Positions 1 through 11,570 are shown, counted from the stretch's first letter. The stretch is DNA of 64,000 nt from Chitinophagaceae bacterium BSSC1 (GCA_002256435.1 NKJC01000001.1:1956179-2020178), one strand, 5' to 3'. Numbers and translations are program-made. Notes: generated by a model from the sequence alone, not told the origin.

Positions 1-2
1 TT

Positions 3-380
3 GATATTAAGCAACCCGTTTTCTATATTGATATCCAATTTGGCAGGTTATTGGAATTGGCTTCACAGAAAAAAATCACTTACAAAGAAGTGAGTAAATT
101 TCCAGCCATGCAGCGTGACCTAGCATTGGTGGTGGATAGAAGTTTGAGTTTTGACCTGATTGACCAACAAGTACGCAAGTCTAACCTGTCTAAACTGCAA
201 CAAATGCGTTTGTTTGACGTATTTGAAAGCGATAAATTGGGTACAGACAAGAAATCAATGGCCGTGAGTTTCACTTTTGTAGACGAGGAAAAAACCCTTA
301 CAGACAAAGAAGTAGACGGCATGGTAGCCAGGTTGGTGCAAAATTTTGAAAAAGAACTAGGAGCAGAGATTCGTAAGTAG
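3..380 (+). CDS. pheT: Phenylalanyl-tRNA synthetase beta subunit, C-terminal fragment (FDX-ACB domain), truncated by window start
   Basis: Frame open from nt 3; 'FPAMQRDLALVVDRSLSFDLIDQQVRK...LLQ.RLFDVFESDKLG..KKSMAVSFTF' is typical of the anticodon-binding-like C-terminus of PheT. Confidence 0.93.
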   Translation, partial: DIKQPVFYIDIQFGRLLELASQKKITYKEVSKFPAMQRDLALVVDRSLSFDLIDQQVRKSNLSKLQQMRLFDVFESDKLGTDKKSMAVSFTFVDEEKTLTDKEVDGMVARLVQNFEKELGAEIRK

Positions 381-438
381 TGGCTAAAAAATAGCCAGCT
401 TTTATATGGGTGTGCTGCTTAATGTATAAATTAGATGG

Positions 439-726
439 ATGGAAGACCTTTCCTTACAACTTAGATCAATCCAGGACAAGCTACAATTGTTGCTCAAGCA
501 ACAGCAGTTGTTGCAAAAGGAGAACCAACGCCTGAAAAAGGACTTGGATAAAGCCTTGATGGATAAAGATGGACAAGACTCGGTGCTGGAAGGTTTGAAA
601 CAACAACTAGAAAGTGCAGCTATTGGTGGGGCCAAATGGAGTCCCGCTGACAAACAGCAAATGGAAAAGCGCATTGACGGTTATTTGAAGGAAATTGAAA
701 AATGCCTGGCATTACTGAACTCTTAA
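439..726 (+). CDS. Short coiled-coil protein upstream of zapA (possible ZapB-like partner)
   Basis: 95 aa, heptad-rich Leu/Gln/Lys sequence, ends 4 nt before the zapA start. Confidence 0.7.
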   Translation: MEDLSLQLRSIQDKLQLLLKQQQLLQKENQRLKKDLDKALMDKDGQDSVLEGLKQQLESAAIGGAKWSPADKQQMEKRIDGYLKEIEKCLALLNS

Positions 727-730
727 GCAA

Positions 731-1027
731 ATGGAAGAACTGATTCCCGTAAATATTGTCATTGCAGATAGAACCTATCGCCTGAAAATTGAAGTTTCAG
801 ACGAGGAAATGGTACGCAAAACCGCTGGTTTGATCAATGACAAGATCACCGAATTCAAAACCAATTTTGCCGGCAAAGACATGCAGGACTATGTTTCCAT
901 GGCCCTGCTTTGGTTTGCAACAGAACAGTCTCAGTCTGAAAACCTCTTGGTTAAATGGAACGATCTTGCCCTGCAATTAGGGGGATTGGAGAAGCAGTTA
1001 GACAAGGCCCTCCAAGAAAATAAGTAA
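731..1027 (+). CDS. zapA: Cell division protein ZapA
   Basis: 'IPVNIVIADRTYRLKIEVSDEEMVRKTAGLINDKI' matches the ZapA N-terminal domain; followed by a coiled coil. Confidence 0.85.
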   Translation: MEELIPVNIVIADRTYRLKIEVSDEEMVRKTAGLINDKITEFKTNFAGKDMQDYVSMALLWFATEQSQSENLLVKWNDLALQLGGLEKQLDKALQENK

Positions 1028-1156
1028 TGCCCCTAGCTTAGACATTTCACTTTGATTATTTGACTATCTTCGCCTATTGTCATTTGTTCATTATGAAAAA
1101 ATGAGATGTGACCAGTGAAAAACGATTCTGAACTTTTTTAAAAAATTTCCAAGAAC

Positions 1157-2722
1157 ATGGATCCAATGATTTTATCTATTATAATTGGTGCAGTATCACT
1201 AATTGTGGGTGTTGTCTCGGGTAAACTTTTGTTTAACCAGAACACCAAAAAACAGGTGGAAGAAGCCGAATTACAGGCTCAAACCATTTTAAAAGAAGCC
1301 GAATTGAGGGCTGAAACCGTAAAAAAAGAAAAACAACTAGAGGCTAAAGAGCGCTTTGTACAGTTGAAAAGTGAGTATGAGAAAGAGGTAAATGAGCGTA
1401 ATCGCAAACTGGGTGAAGCTGAAAACCGCATCAAGCAAAAAGAGGTTTCTATTAACCAAAAAGAAGCCAACCTTGACAAACAGAGCAAGGATAATGACGT
1501 AATCAAGGAAAACTTGAATCGTCAGATTGAAGTGGTGAACCTAAAGCGCACAGAGCTGGAAAAGCACCAAGAAGAGCATATTCGTAGACTAGAAAAAATT
1601 GCCAACCTAAGCGCAGAAGAAGCCAAGGCCCAATTGATTGAAAGCCTGAAGCAAGAAGCTCATTCACAAGCCTTGAGTCTGCAGCAAGACATTATTGAAG
1701 ACGCCAAACTCAAAGCCAATAAGGAAGCCCGTAAGATTGTAATCCAGTCTATTCAGCGTACTGCTGCGGAAATCACTATTGAGAACACCGTAACCGTATT
1801 CAACTTAGAAACAGACGAAATTAAAGGTCAGATTATTGGTAGAGAGGGTAGGAATATCCGCGCTATTGAAGCCGCAACTGGTGTTGACTTAATTGTAGAC
1901 GATACTCCTGAGGCTATTATCCTGTCTTCTTTTGACCCCTTGCGCAGAGAAATTGCTCGTTTGAGCTTGCAGCGTCTGGTGGCCGATGGTAGAATTCACC
2001 CAGCCCGTATTGAAGAAGTGGTTGAAAAAACCCGCAGACAATTGGAAGAGCAGGTGATGGAAATTGGTGAAAGAACTGTGATAGAAATGGGCATCCATGG
2101 TCTGCACAAAGAATTGGTGCGCATAGTTGGTAAAATGCGTTTCCGTTCTTCTTATGGTCAGAACTTGCTGATGCACAGCAGAGAAACCGCCAATTTGTGC
2201 GGAATCATGGCGGCAGAATTGGGTATGAACCCCAAATTGGCCAAACGCGCTGGTTTACTCCATGATATTGGTAAGGTTCCTGATGAGGAAACTGAATTGA
2301 GCCACGCATTATTAGGAGCCAAATTGGCTGAAAAATATGGCGAGAACCCTGCAGTAGTCAATGCTATTGGAGCTCACCACGATGAAATGGAAATGCAATA
2401 CGTGATTTCTCCTATTATTCAGGCTTGTGACGCCATTAGCGGTGCTAGACCAGGAGCAAGAAGGGAGATCATGCAACAATACTTGCAAAGGATCAAGGAC
2501 CTAGAAAACCTAGCCATGGCTTATCAAGGCGTAGAAAAAGCCTATGCCATTCAAGCTGGTAGGGAATTAAGGGTCATTGTTGAGGCTGAAAAGGTTACAG
2601 ATGGCGATAGCGATAAGCTAAGCTTTGAAATAGCCCAGAAAATCCAGACAGATATGACCTATCCAGGTCAGATTAAAGTAACCGTTATTAGAGAAAAAAG
2701 AGCTGTAAACGTAGCCAGATAA
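1157..2722 (+). CDS. rny: Ribonuclease Y
   Basis: N-terminal TM, long coiled coil, KH domain ([22 protein letters not shown]), HD domain (LLHDIGK). Confidence 0.96.
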   Translation: MDPMILSIIIGAVSLIVGVVSGKLLFNQNTKKQVEEAELQAQTILKEAELRAETVKKEKQLEAKERFVQLKSEYEKEVNERNRKLGEAENRIKQKEVSINQKEANLDKQSKDNDVIKENLNRQIEVVNLKRTELEKHQEEHIRRLEKIANLSAEEAKAQLIESLKQEAHSQALSLQQDIIEDAKLKANKEARKIVIQSIQRTAAEITIENTVTVFNLETDEIKGQIIGREGRNIRAIEAATGVDLIVDDTPEAIILSSFDPLRREIARLSLQRLVADGRIHPARIEEVVEKTRRQLEEQVMEIGERTVIEMGIHGLHKELVRIVGKMRFRSSYGQNLLMHSRETANLCGIMAAELGMNPKLAKRAGLLHDIGKVPDEETELSHALLGAKLAEKYGENPAVVNAIGAHHDEMEMQYVISPIIQACDAISGARPGARREIMQQYLQRIKDLENLAMAYQGVEKAYAIQAGRELRVIVEAEKVTDGDSDKLSFEIAQKIQTDMTYPGQIKVTVIREKRAVNVAR

Positions 2723-2793
2723 AAAATATTCTAGTTTTAGTGTAAATTTTATCTTTTATCCCCTACCTTTGCCGTCCGTTAAAAATTAAAGTT

Positions 2794-3144
2794 ATGAACG
2801 CAGCAGTTCAGTTTGTACACGAACAATTGACCGTTAAGAAAGAATACCCTAAGTTTAAGGCAGGTGATAACATCACTGTGAACTATAAGATTGTAGAGGG
2901 TGGTAAAGAGCGTATCCAGAGCTTCCGTGGCGATGTGATCAAGATGCAAGGCAATGGTGCCACAGCTTCTTTCACTGTACGTAAGATTTCTGATGGTGTA
3001 GGCGTTGAGCGTCTGTTCCCGATTCTGTCTCCAAACATCGACAGCATCTTGTTGAACAAAACAGGTAAAGTACGTAGAGCTAGGTTGTATTACCTACGTG
3101 AGCGTAGCGGTAAATCTGCTCGTATTAAAGAAAAACGTTTCTAA
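2794..3144 (+). CDS. rplS: 50S ribosomal protein L19
   Basis: 'FKAGDNITVNYKIVEGGKERIQSFRGDVI...ERLFPILSPNIDSI...KVRRARLYYLRERSGKSARIKEKR'. Confidence 0.97.
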   Translation: MNAAVQFVHEQLTVKKEYPKFKAGDNITVNYKIVEGGKERIQSFRGDVIKMQGNGATASFTVRKISDGVGVERLFPILSPNIDSILLNKTGKVRRARLYYLRERSGKSARIKEKRF

Positions 3145-3163
3145 TTTTCTAGTTGAAAATAAG

Positions 3164-3208
3164 AAAAGCGGAAGGTTAGCAATGCTGAACTTCCGCTTTT
3201 TCGTTAAA
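3164..3208 (+). terminator. Intrinsic terminator after rplS
   Basis: AAAAGCGGAAG ... CTTCCGCTTTTT hairpin with T-run, directly downstream of the rplS stop. Confidence 0.85.
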
Positions 3209-3233
3209 ACTTGTCAAGCTTAGGTAGATTTAA

Positions 3234-3263
3234 TTGCTCAGCATTTCTTTTGCCTTAACTTTG
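3234..3263 (+). promoter_or_regulatory. Bacteroidetes-type promoter of tatA
   Basis: TTG (3234-3236), 19-nt spacer, TAACTTTG (3256-3263); matches the TTTG-N~19-TAnnTTTG pattern. Confidence 0.5.
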
Positions 3264-3283
3264 ACCACCTCAAATCAATTTTT

Positions 3284-3481
3284 ATGGGAAATTTAGGATT
3301 TCAAGAAATTTTGCTCATCGCTGTTGTGGTGTTGGTATTGTTTGGTGGTCGTAAGATCCCCGAATTCATGAGAGGCCTTGGAAAAGGTATCCGTGAGTTT
3401 AACGACGCTAAGAACAACGTGAAAAAAGAATTAGAAGAAGGTATGAAGGAAAAGGATAGCACTCCTACCACTCAACCTTAA
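3284..3481 (+). CDS. tatA: Sec-independent translocase TatA/TatE family subunit
   Basis: '[40 protein letters not shown]' TatA signature. Confidence 0.93.
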   Translation: MGNLGFQEILLIAVVVLVLFGGRKIPEFMRGLGKGIREFNDAKNNVKKELEEGMKEKDSTPTTQP

Positions 3482-3507
3482 TTGCTACCATTAAATCTCT
3501 TTAGCCT

Positions 3508-4953
3508 TTGTTTAGGTATAGCTCCATCAAAGACTATCACAATGCATTACAGAACGGCCAAACCACCTGTGTGGAGGCCGTTCGTTTTTATGTAGATGCC
3601 ATTGCCGCCAGACCTGGCCTAAATGCCTATCTGGAAGTTTTTGCCCAAGAAGCTTTGGCAAAAGCCGCTGAACTAGATGCCCACCGCGCCAGCGGCGCTA
3701 CCATGGGCAAATTGCATGGCGTGGTAGTGGGTATCAAAGACGTGATTTGTTACAAGGGACACGCCGTTAGTGCCGGTTCCAAAATCTTAGAAAATTTTAC
3801 CAGTGTTTATAATGCCACCGCAGTTGAAAAACTGTTGGAGCAGGAAGCCATTATTATTGGCCGCCAAAACTGTGATGAGTTTGCCATGGGCAGCTCTAGC
3901 GAAAACTCAGCTTTTGGTCCTGTAAAAAATGCCTTGGATGAAACCCGTGTACCGGGTGGTTCATCGGGTGGTTCTGCCGTGAGTGTACAGGCTGGACTAG
4001 CCATGGTGAGTTTGGGTTCTGATACCGGTGGTTCTGTTAGACAACCAGCTGATTTTTGTGGTGTAGTGGGTCTGAAACCCAGCTATGGCCGCATTTCACG
4101 CTATGGTTTAATTGCCTATGCGTCTTCTTTTGACCAGATTGGCATTTTTGCACAATCGGTAGAAGACGCTGCCCTAGTGTTGGAAGTGATTTCCGGCAAG
4201 GATAATTTTGATAGCACGGTTTCTCAACAAGAAGTGCCTGCATTTTCAAATCTTGGTCCTGCCAAAAAATATAAAATTGCCTATTTTAAACAGGCATTGG
4301 AACACCCGGGTCTGGATCCAGAAATCAGAACCGCTGTTCAAGGATTAATTGAACAACTGCGCAGTCAGGGTGTTCAAGTGGATCCTATTGAATTTAACCT
4401 GCTTGACCAAGTAGTGCCTACCTATTATGTTTTAACCACCGCGGAAGCTTCAAGCAATCTGTCTAGGTTTGATGGCGTACGTTATGGTCATAGAACCAGT
4501 ATTCAAGATGTAGACCTGAACCAATTATACAAAGCATCAAGAACCGAGGGATTTGGAAAAGAAGTGCAAAGAAGGATTCTGTTAGGCACATTTGTACTCA
4601 GTTCTGGTTATTTTGACGCTTATTTTACCAAGGCTCAGCAGGTGAGACGCATTTTATGGAACAAGGCCAACGAGGTTTTTGCGGGTTATGACCTGCTGAT
4701 TTCTCCCACGGTGCCGGCTCCGGCATTCAAATTGGGTGAAAAGTCTGACGACCAGGTGGCCATGTTTTTGGCCGATATTTATACTGTTTTTGCCAATTTA
4801 GTGGGCATTCCGGCCATTTCTATTCCCCTTTTCCAGCATTCCAATGGTATGCCCTTTGGTTTGCAGCTTATGAGCAGCCATTTTCAGGAAAGCGATTTAC
4901 TACAATTCTCCGCCCAATTGATGGCTGGCAAGCCTTCACAAAGCGTTAAGTAA
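3508..4953 (+). CDS. gatA: Asp-tRNA(Asn)/Glu-tRNA(Gln) amidotransferase subunit A (TTG start)
   Basis: Amidase signature 'GGSSGGSAVSVQAGLAMVSLGSDTGGSVRQPADFCGVVGLKPSYGRISRYGLIAYASSFDQIG'. Confidence 0.95.
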   Translation: MFRYSSIKDYHNALQNGQTTCVEAVRFYVDAIAARPGLNAYLEVFAQEALAKAAELDAHRASGATMGKLHGVVVGIKDVICYKGHAVSAGSKILENFTSVYNATAVEKLLEQEAIIIGRQNCDEFAMGSSSENSAFGPVKNALDETRVPGGSSGGSAVSVQAGLAMVSLGSDTGGSVRQPADFCGVVGLKPSYGRISRYGLIAYASSFDQIGIFAQSVEDAALVLEVISGKDNFDSTVSQQEVPAFSNLGPAKKYKIAYFKQALEHPGLDPEIRTAVQGLIEQLRSQGVQVDPIEFNLLDQVVPTYYVLTTAEASSNLSRFDGVRYGHRTSIQDVDLNQLYKASRTEGFGKEVQRRILLGTFVLSSGYFDAYFTKAQQVRRILWNKANEVFAGYDLLISPTVPAPAFKLGEKSDDQVAMFLADIYTVFANLVGIPAISIPLFQHSNGMPFGLQLMSSHFQESDLLQFSAQLMAGKPSQSVK

Positions 4954-4993
4954 TTAAAGTTTAAATTTGCGGTTCATTAATTGAGTCCTATTC

Positions 4994-6064
4994 ATGAAAT
5001 GGTATGGAATTTCTTTGCAAAACCGCATCTCCCTTTCCCGCGCTTGGCTGGTAGGGTTTGCCTGTTTGGCAGGAACTATTGGTACCCTTTCTTTTAGAAC
5101 AGACCTTAGTTTTAAAGATCAACAAACCACCGATAGTACCCAGGACAAATACGGTTTTAAGTCTTTGTTCAAGACCAATCAGTTCAATGCCAACAAGCCC
5201 TATATTGACCAACTGAATCCAAGAGCAGTATCTTTTGTACAAGAATATATTCGCAAACAGGGTAAGGAATTACAACGCATGAAAGGTTGGGGAAAGCCCT
5301 ATTTTGACTTGTATGACAATGTGTTAACCACCTATGGGATTCCCAAAGAAATGAAATACCTGAGTGTCATTGAAAGCCATTTGCAAGCAGGATTGGTTTC
5401 TTGGGCCGGTGCTGTTGGACCTTGGCAAATCATGGACTATGAAGCAAAGCGTTTTGGATTACGCGTGGGTGGCATGGGCGATGAGCGCATGGACTTTTAC
5501 AAAAGCACCCATGTAGCGGCCAAACTGATGAAAGAATTGTATGCAGAATTTGGCGACTGGCTCTTAGTAGTAGCTGCTTATAATGGTGGTGCTGGAAGGG
5601 TGCGTCAGTGTATTAGAAAAGCAAATAGTAGAGACTTTTGGGACCTACAATATTACTTGCCTGAAGAGACTCGCAACCACGTAAAAAAATTCATTGGAAC
5701 CCATTATGCCATGGAAGGAGGCGGTGGCTGGACTACTTTAACGGCGGAAGAAACCACACAGGTAAAAGCTTCCATGGTAAAAAACAATAACCAGGTTCCT
5801 TTGAATGAAGCAGAACAAGCCAATACTTCTTTGGTAGAACTCAGTGGTAGGTATCATTCCATGGTAGTGGCCAATGGATTGGTCATGGATATTGTCCAGT
5901 TCAATAGACTGAACCCCGGATTTGACAAGGCTTTGGCAGAAGGTAGAAAATACAGCATGCGCATTCCCAAGGATAAAATAGCGGTTTTTGAAGCCAGAAA
6001 ACAACAGTTGTTGATGGAATCTTTTAGGTTGTTGATAGAAGGGTCTGCCACACCCAATGGTTAA
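4994..6064 (+). CDS. Lytic transglycosylase (MltD-like, SLT domain)
   Basis: 'YGIPKEMKYLSVIESHLQAGLVSWAGAVGPWQIMDYEAKRFGL...VVAAYNGGAGRVRQCIRKA' SLT domain. Confidence 0.88.
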   Translation: MKWYGISLQNRISLSRAWLVGFACLAGTIGTLSFRTDLSFKDQQTTDSTQDKYGFKSLFKTNQFNANKPYIDQLNPRAVSFVQEYIRKQGKELQRMKGWGKPYFDLYDNVLTTYGIPKEMKYLSVIESHLQAGLVSWAGAVGPWQIMDYEAKRFGLRVGGMGDERMDFYKSTHVAAKLMKELYAEFGDWLLVVAAYNGGAGRVRQCIRKANSRDFWDLQYYLPEETRNHVKKFIGTHYAMEGGGGWTTLTAEETTQVKASMVKNNNQVPLNEAEQANTSLVELSGRYHSMVVANGLVMDIVQFNRLNPGFDKALAEGRKYSMRIPKDKIAVFEARKQQLLMESFRLLIEGSATPNG

Positions 6065-7353
6065 CCCAAGACCTGCATAATGGCCCCAGCTTTGGCCAAA
6101 CATTCTTCGTATTCTTTTTCAGCGTCACTATAAAATGTAATGCCACCACCCACTTGGTAACTCAGGTATTGATTGGCTTGGTTGTAGAGAATACTTCTGA
6201 TGACAACATTAAAATCAAAATCCCCATTGGGTTCAATATAGCCTACGGCTCCTGAATACAAACCTCTTCTACTTTCTTCGTACTGTTCAATCAATTGCAT
6301 CACTTTGAACTTGGGTGCACCCGTCATGCTGCCCATGGGAAAACTGGCATTTAGTATGGCACAAAGATCCATACCGGCTGCTGGTTCACCCATAATAGTA
6401 GACACCATTTGGTGTACTTGTGGAAAGCGATAAATACCAAATAGTTCCTCCACTTTTACGCTACCTGGTTTGCATACCCGGCTTAGGTCATTGCGCACCA
6501 GGTCTACTACCATCACGTTCTCGCTTTGGTCTTTCACACTATTGCGCAATTGGTTTTCTAAGACTAGATCTTGTGCAGGATTTTCCAAGTCTCTTTTCAA
6601 CGTACCCTTGATGGGTTGAGAAATGAGGTGATTATTTTTTTGCTGCAAATACCTTTCTGGACTAGCGCAAAGTAGATAAGAGGAATGATATTTATAAAAA
6701 CAGGCAAAGGGGTTGGGTGATATTTGATTGAGTGCTAAGTAAACATCTATTGGGTCAATGCTGGCCTGCTCTGCAAAAAACTCCTGACAAAAATTGAGTT
6801 CATAGCAATCACCTTTTAGGATATGATTCTGAATGCTGCGAATCTTGGCTAGGTATTGCTCCTTGCTCATCCTGGCTTGCATCTGAACCTGCTTTTTTTC
6901 GGGTACTGCTGGCGCGATGTTAAAATCAAGATCACTAATGACTTGAAATAGTTCTTGGGTATTGGTTGTTTGAGAACTGATCAGTAGCAAATTGCCCTTT
7001 AGTTCCAGCACTGTTGCTGGTTCAAAAAAATAGAGATCAGGAAACCCCAATTTGTTTTCATGGGTAGATACAATACCAGTAATGCTTTCTTTTAAATCAT
7101 AAGAAAGATGCCCAAAAACTCTTTGCGTTTTACCCTTTAGCCAATCACTCAGTTCTTGTAAGTGGTTAGACGTGGGCAAACATGCATCCATGGCGCCTAC
7201 TGCTAGTACGCAATCAATATTTTGATGGGGAGAATGGTATTGGTGATTGTCCAATAAAGCACAAATGTTGAACCGGTTGGCCCAGATCAACATTTGTGTT
7301 TTGAATTGTTTAGGTTCGGGGATAGTATGGTGGCTGCTGAATTTAGGCAGCAT
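6061..7353 (-). CDS. pabB: Aminodeoxychorismate synthase component I / anthranilate synthase component I-like
   Basis: Chorismate-binding core 'FCASPERYL...PIKGT...VMVVDLVRNDLSRVCKPGSVKVEELF...FPMGSMTGAPKFKVMQLIEQYE...RGLYSGAVGYI'. Confidence 0.88.
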   Translation of the reverse strand: MLPKFSSHHTIPEPKQFKTQMLIWANRFNICALLDNHQYHSPHQNIDCVLAVGAMDACLPTSNHLQELSDWLKGKTQRVFGHLSYDLKESITGIVSTHENKLGFPDLYFFEPATVLELKGNLLLISSQTTNTQELFQVISDLDFNIAPAVPEKKQVQMQARMSKEQYLAKIRSIQNHILKGDCYELNFCQEFFAEQASIDPIDVYLALNQISPNPFACFYKYHSSYLLCASPERYLQQKNNHLISQPIKGTLKRDLENPAQDLVLENQLRNSVKDQSENVMVVDLVRNDLSRVCKPGSVKVEELFGIYRFPQVHQMVSTIMGEPAAGMDLCAILNASFPMGSMTGAPKFKVMQLIEQYEESRRGLYSGAVGYIEPNGDFDFNVVIRSILYNQANQYLSYQVGGGITFYSDAEKEYEECLAKAGAIMQVLG

Positions 7354-7361
7354 ATGCGTGA

Positions 7362-7808
7362 TTAAAAATCATCGTCATCGTCATCATCAAATCCACTGTC
7401 CTTATCATTGAATAAGTCAAACTCTTTGAAGTCTTCGTCCAATTTGAAATCATCATCCTCATCGGCTTTTTTCTTGCCTGCTGCAGGTGTTTTTTTAGCA
7501 CCCTTGCTTTTTGGAATGTCAAATTCGTCAAAGTCAGGATCCCAATCGTCTTCCTCTTCAGATTTTTCCCAATCGTCTTCTACGTCGTCTGATTCTTCAT
7601 CATCGTCGTCATCGTCTTTAGACTTTTTGGAAGTTCCTTTAGACGCAGATTTCTTTACCGGAGTATCCAGTTCATCATCGTCGTCTAAATCATCGTCATC
7701 ATCCTCCAATTGTTTTTTGCTTTTTGGAGAAGGCTTTGCCGCATCGCTTTTAGCGGGGGTCTTTTTAGGTGAAGAGGATTTGCTATCCTTATCAGATTTC
7801 GCTGCCAT
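7362..7808 (-). CDS. Low-complexity Lys/Ser then Asp/Glu-rich protein, C-terminus ...GFDDDDDDDF
   Basis: 148-aa ORF, basic N-terminal third, very acidic remainder, terminal Phe; no recognised fold. Confidence 0.7.
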   Translation of the reverse strand: MAAKSDKDSKSSSPKKTPAKSDAAKPSPKSKKQLEDDDDDLDDDDELDTPVKKSASKGTSKKSKDDDDDDEESDDVEDDWEKSEEEDDWDPDFDEFDIPKSKGAKKTPAAGKKKADEDDDFKLDEDFKEFDLFNDKDSGFDDDDDDDF

Positions 7809-7895
7809 ATTCTAATAAGATTATTGCGTAAAATTTCATTTCAAAATTGTATTCACCAAAAATATTTCCCTTTTTTTTCTGAAATGGGAAAATTT

Positions 7896-9173
<1,278 letters not shown>

Positions 9174-9263
9174 TCAGGGGCAAAAATAAGCCTTGACCAT
9201 CAGTAAAAATGAAATGATTTGAATTTATTGTATTGTTTTTTCTAAGAATTCTGCAAACCCTTG

Positions 9264-11528
9264 CTAGGTAAGGGATTCGGTGTCAAAACGATCAACCGTT
9301 TGTATTCCCTGTAGTACACTTAATCGGGCCACCAATTCTTCCAATTCCTCCTTGTCATGCACAAATACTTTAATAGTACCCTTAAAAATGCCCTCAGAGG
9401 ATTCAATGGTCAGTGCGGCAATATTTACCCGCATGTCTCCACTGATTACATTGGTAATCTTATTGATAATACCCACGTCATCAATGCCAATAATTTTCAA
9501 TCCGGTTAAGAATGAAATCTCCTTATTCTTGGCCCACTTGGTTTTTACCACACGGTGTCCATAATTGGCCATTAATTGGGTGGCATTGGGGCAGTTGGTT
9601 CTGTGAATAATTAAGCCTTTTCCCGTACTCACAAATCCAAATACGTCATCTCCCGGAATGGGGTTGCAACACTTGGCCAGGGTATAGACAATTCGGTCAC
9701 TACTCTCTCCAAATATGATGAGTTCAGAATCTTTTTTATTGTAGTTCTTGTGTTGTTGGTGGTCTATATGAATATCCTGAACCACGGGTTTGGGTTTGGG
9801 ATGTTCCAACTTGTCTCCCAACAAATGAAAGTCTTTTAATTCACGCAGATCAATAGACTTGGTGGCAATTTTGTATAGGAGATCTAAGGAAGAAGGTACT
9901 TTATAAAAATGCACCAACTCGTCAATATTGTGTTGGTTATAAGCCGCACCCATACCTTCTAACTTGCGCTGCAAGGTATATTTTCCATCGTCTGCAATCT
10001 TGCGCTTTTCTTCTCTTAATGCGTCTTTGATCTTGCTCTTGGCCTTTGCCGTAACCACAATACCCAACCAATCTTCCGATGGTTTTTGTTTGCCACTGGT
10101 TATGATTTCTATCTGATCACCACTGCGTAATTTATGACTAATGGGCACCAGCTTGTGGTGCACTTTGGCTCCAATACATTTGGTGCCAATAGCGGAGTGA
10201 ATAGAGAAGGCAAAATCCAATGCCGTACTACCTACGGGTAGCATTTTTACATCGCCCTTAGGCGTATACACATAAATCTCTTCTGCTAAAAATGAAGTCT
10301 TGAAATCTTGTAGAAAATCTACTGTATCAGTATCAGGTGTACTTAGTACTTCTCTGATTTGTCCAAACCATTTATCAAAGCGGTCTTCATCACCACCGCC
10401 TTCTTTGTATTTGTAGTGCGCGGCCAGGCCTTTCTCTGCAATTTCATTCATTCGTTTGGTCCTAATCTGTACCTCTACCCATTTACCTTGAGGTCCCATT
10501 ACCGTTGTGTGCAAAGCCTCGTATCCATTGCTTTTGGGGTTGCTCAACCAATCGCGCAAGCGTTCTGGTGAGGGGTTGTATTCGTCTGTAATTAAGGAGT
10601 AAACTTTCCAACAATCTTCCTTCTCTTTTTCAGGAGTGGAATTTAAAATCACGCGAATAGCAAAGAGGTCATACACTTCTTCAAAACTCACGGATTTTTT
10701 CTTGATCTTATTCCAAATACTATGAATGCTTTTGGGTCTTCCGTAGATCTCAAAATTAAAACTACCCGCTTCTAATTTTTCTTTTAGAGGCCTAATAAAT
10801 TCATTGATATAACGGCTTCTTTCTCGCTTGGTTTCAGAAAGCTTTTTTGCAATATCTCTATAAGCTTCTGGCTCCATGTACTTCATAGACAGGTCTTCCA
10901 TTTCTGTCTTGATGCTATACAATCCCATGCGGTGTGCCAGTGGTGCATATACCCAAACAGTTTCTGAAGCAATCTTGAGTTGTTTCTCCCGCTTCATGCT
11001 GTCTAGGGTGCGCATATTGTGCAAGCGGTCTGCTAGCTTTATTAGGATTACCCTTGGGTCATCTGTAAGGGTCAACAAAATTTTCTTAAAGTTCTCTGCC
11101 TGTTGACTGGTATTGGTGTCAATGACATTGGAGATCTTGGTGAGTCCGTCTACAATCTTGGCAATCTCAGAACCAAATTCGTGTTCTAAATCTTCTAGTG
11201 TAATGTCTGTATCCTCAACGGTATCATGCAAAAGCGCGCAGATGGTACTACGCACACCAAGGCCAATTTCTTCCACGCAAATCATGGCCACTTCTAGTGG
11301 GTGAATGATATAGGGCTCTCCACTTTTTCTACGCATAGATTTATGCGCTTCTGCCGCCATTTCAAATGCCATACGTACCAATTCTTTGTCACCCCTTTTT
11401 AGTTTGGGTCTAAGGCTGCGCAACAGGGCACGATAATGTCGGAGAATCTCATTCTTCTCCTGTTCTGCGTTCAAATTATATTTGGGAAGTGCCGCTTCTA
11501 CCCCTTGATTGTCCAATGCTTGCTCCAT
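9264..11528 (-). CDS. Bifunctional (p)ppGpp synthetase/hydrolase, RelA/SpoT family
   Basis: HD domain (ALLHDTVEDT), synthetase domain (RPKSIHSIWNKIKKK..FEEVYDLFAIRVI), TGS and ACT domains; start chosen at MEQALDN. Confidence 0.95.
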   Translation of the reverse strand: MEQALDNQGVEAALPKYNLNAEQEKNEILRHYRALLRSLRPKLKRGDKELVRMAFEMAAEAHKSMRRKSGEPYIIHPLEVAMICVEEIGLGVRSTICALLHDTVEDTDITLEDLEHEFGSEIAKIVDGLTKISNVIDTNTSQQAENFKKILLTLTDDPRVILIKLADRLHNMRTLDSMKREKQLKIASETVWVYAPLAHRMGLYSIKTEMEDLSMKYMEPEAYRDIAKKLSETKRERSRYINEFIRPLKEKLEAGSFNFEIYGRPKSIHSIWNKIKKKSVSFEEVYDLFAIRVILNSTPEKEKEDCWKVYSLITDEYNPSPERLRDWLSNPKSNGYEALHTTVMGPQGKWVEVQIRTKRMNEIAEKGLAAHYKYKEGGGDEDRFDKWFGQIREVLSTPDTDTVDFLQDFKTSFLAEEIYVYTPKGDVKMLPVGSTALDFAFSIHSAIGTKCIGAKVHHKLVPISHKLRSGDQIEIITSGKQKPSEDWLGIVVTAKAKSKIKDALREEKRKIADDGKYTLQRKLEGMGAAYNQHNIDELVHFYKVPSSLDLLYKIATKSIDLRELKDFHLLGDKLEHPKPKPVVQDIHIDHQQHKNYNKKDSELIIFGESSDRIVYTLAKCCNPIPGDDVFGFVSTGKGLIIHRTNCPNATQLMANYGHRVVKTKWAKNKEISFLTGLKIIGIDDVGIINKITNVISGDMRVNIAALTIESSEGIFKGTIKVFVHDKEELEELVARLSVLQGIQTVDRFDTESLT

Positions 11529-11570
11529 CACTCTACGAATATAAACAATGTTGTTACATTTGTGGTTCAC

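Noticed and set aside
1028-1156. 6S RNA candidate between zapA and rny
   Set aside because: zapA neighbourhood is suggestive, but the 129-nt gap shows only a weak interrupted hairpin and no convincing 6S-like long stem or terminator; probably the rny leader
5738-6103. Minus-strand 121-aa ORF overlapping the lytic transglycosylase
   Set aside because: Overlaps a well-supported gene and has no domain-like sequence
7408-7815. 135-aa poly-serine ORF on the + strand
   Set aside because: It is the antisense shadow of the GAT/GAC-rich acidic gene on the minus strand (ATC/TCA/TCG repeats)
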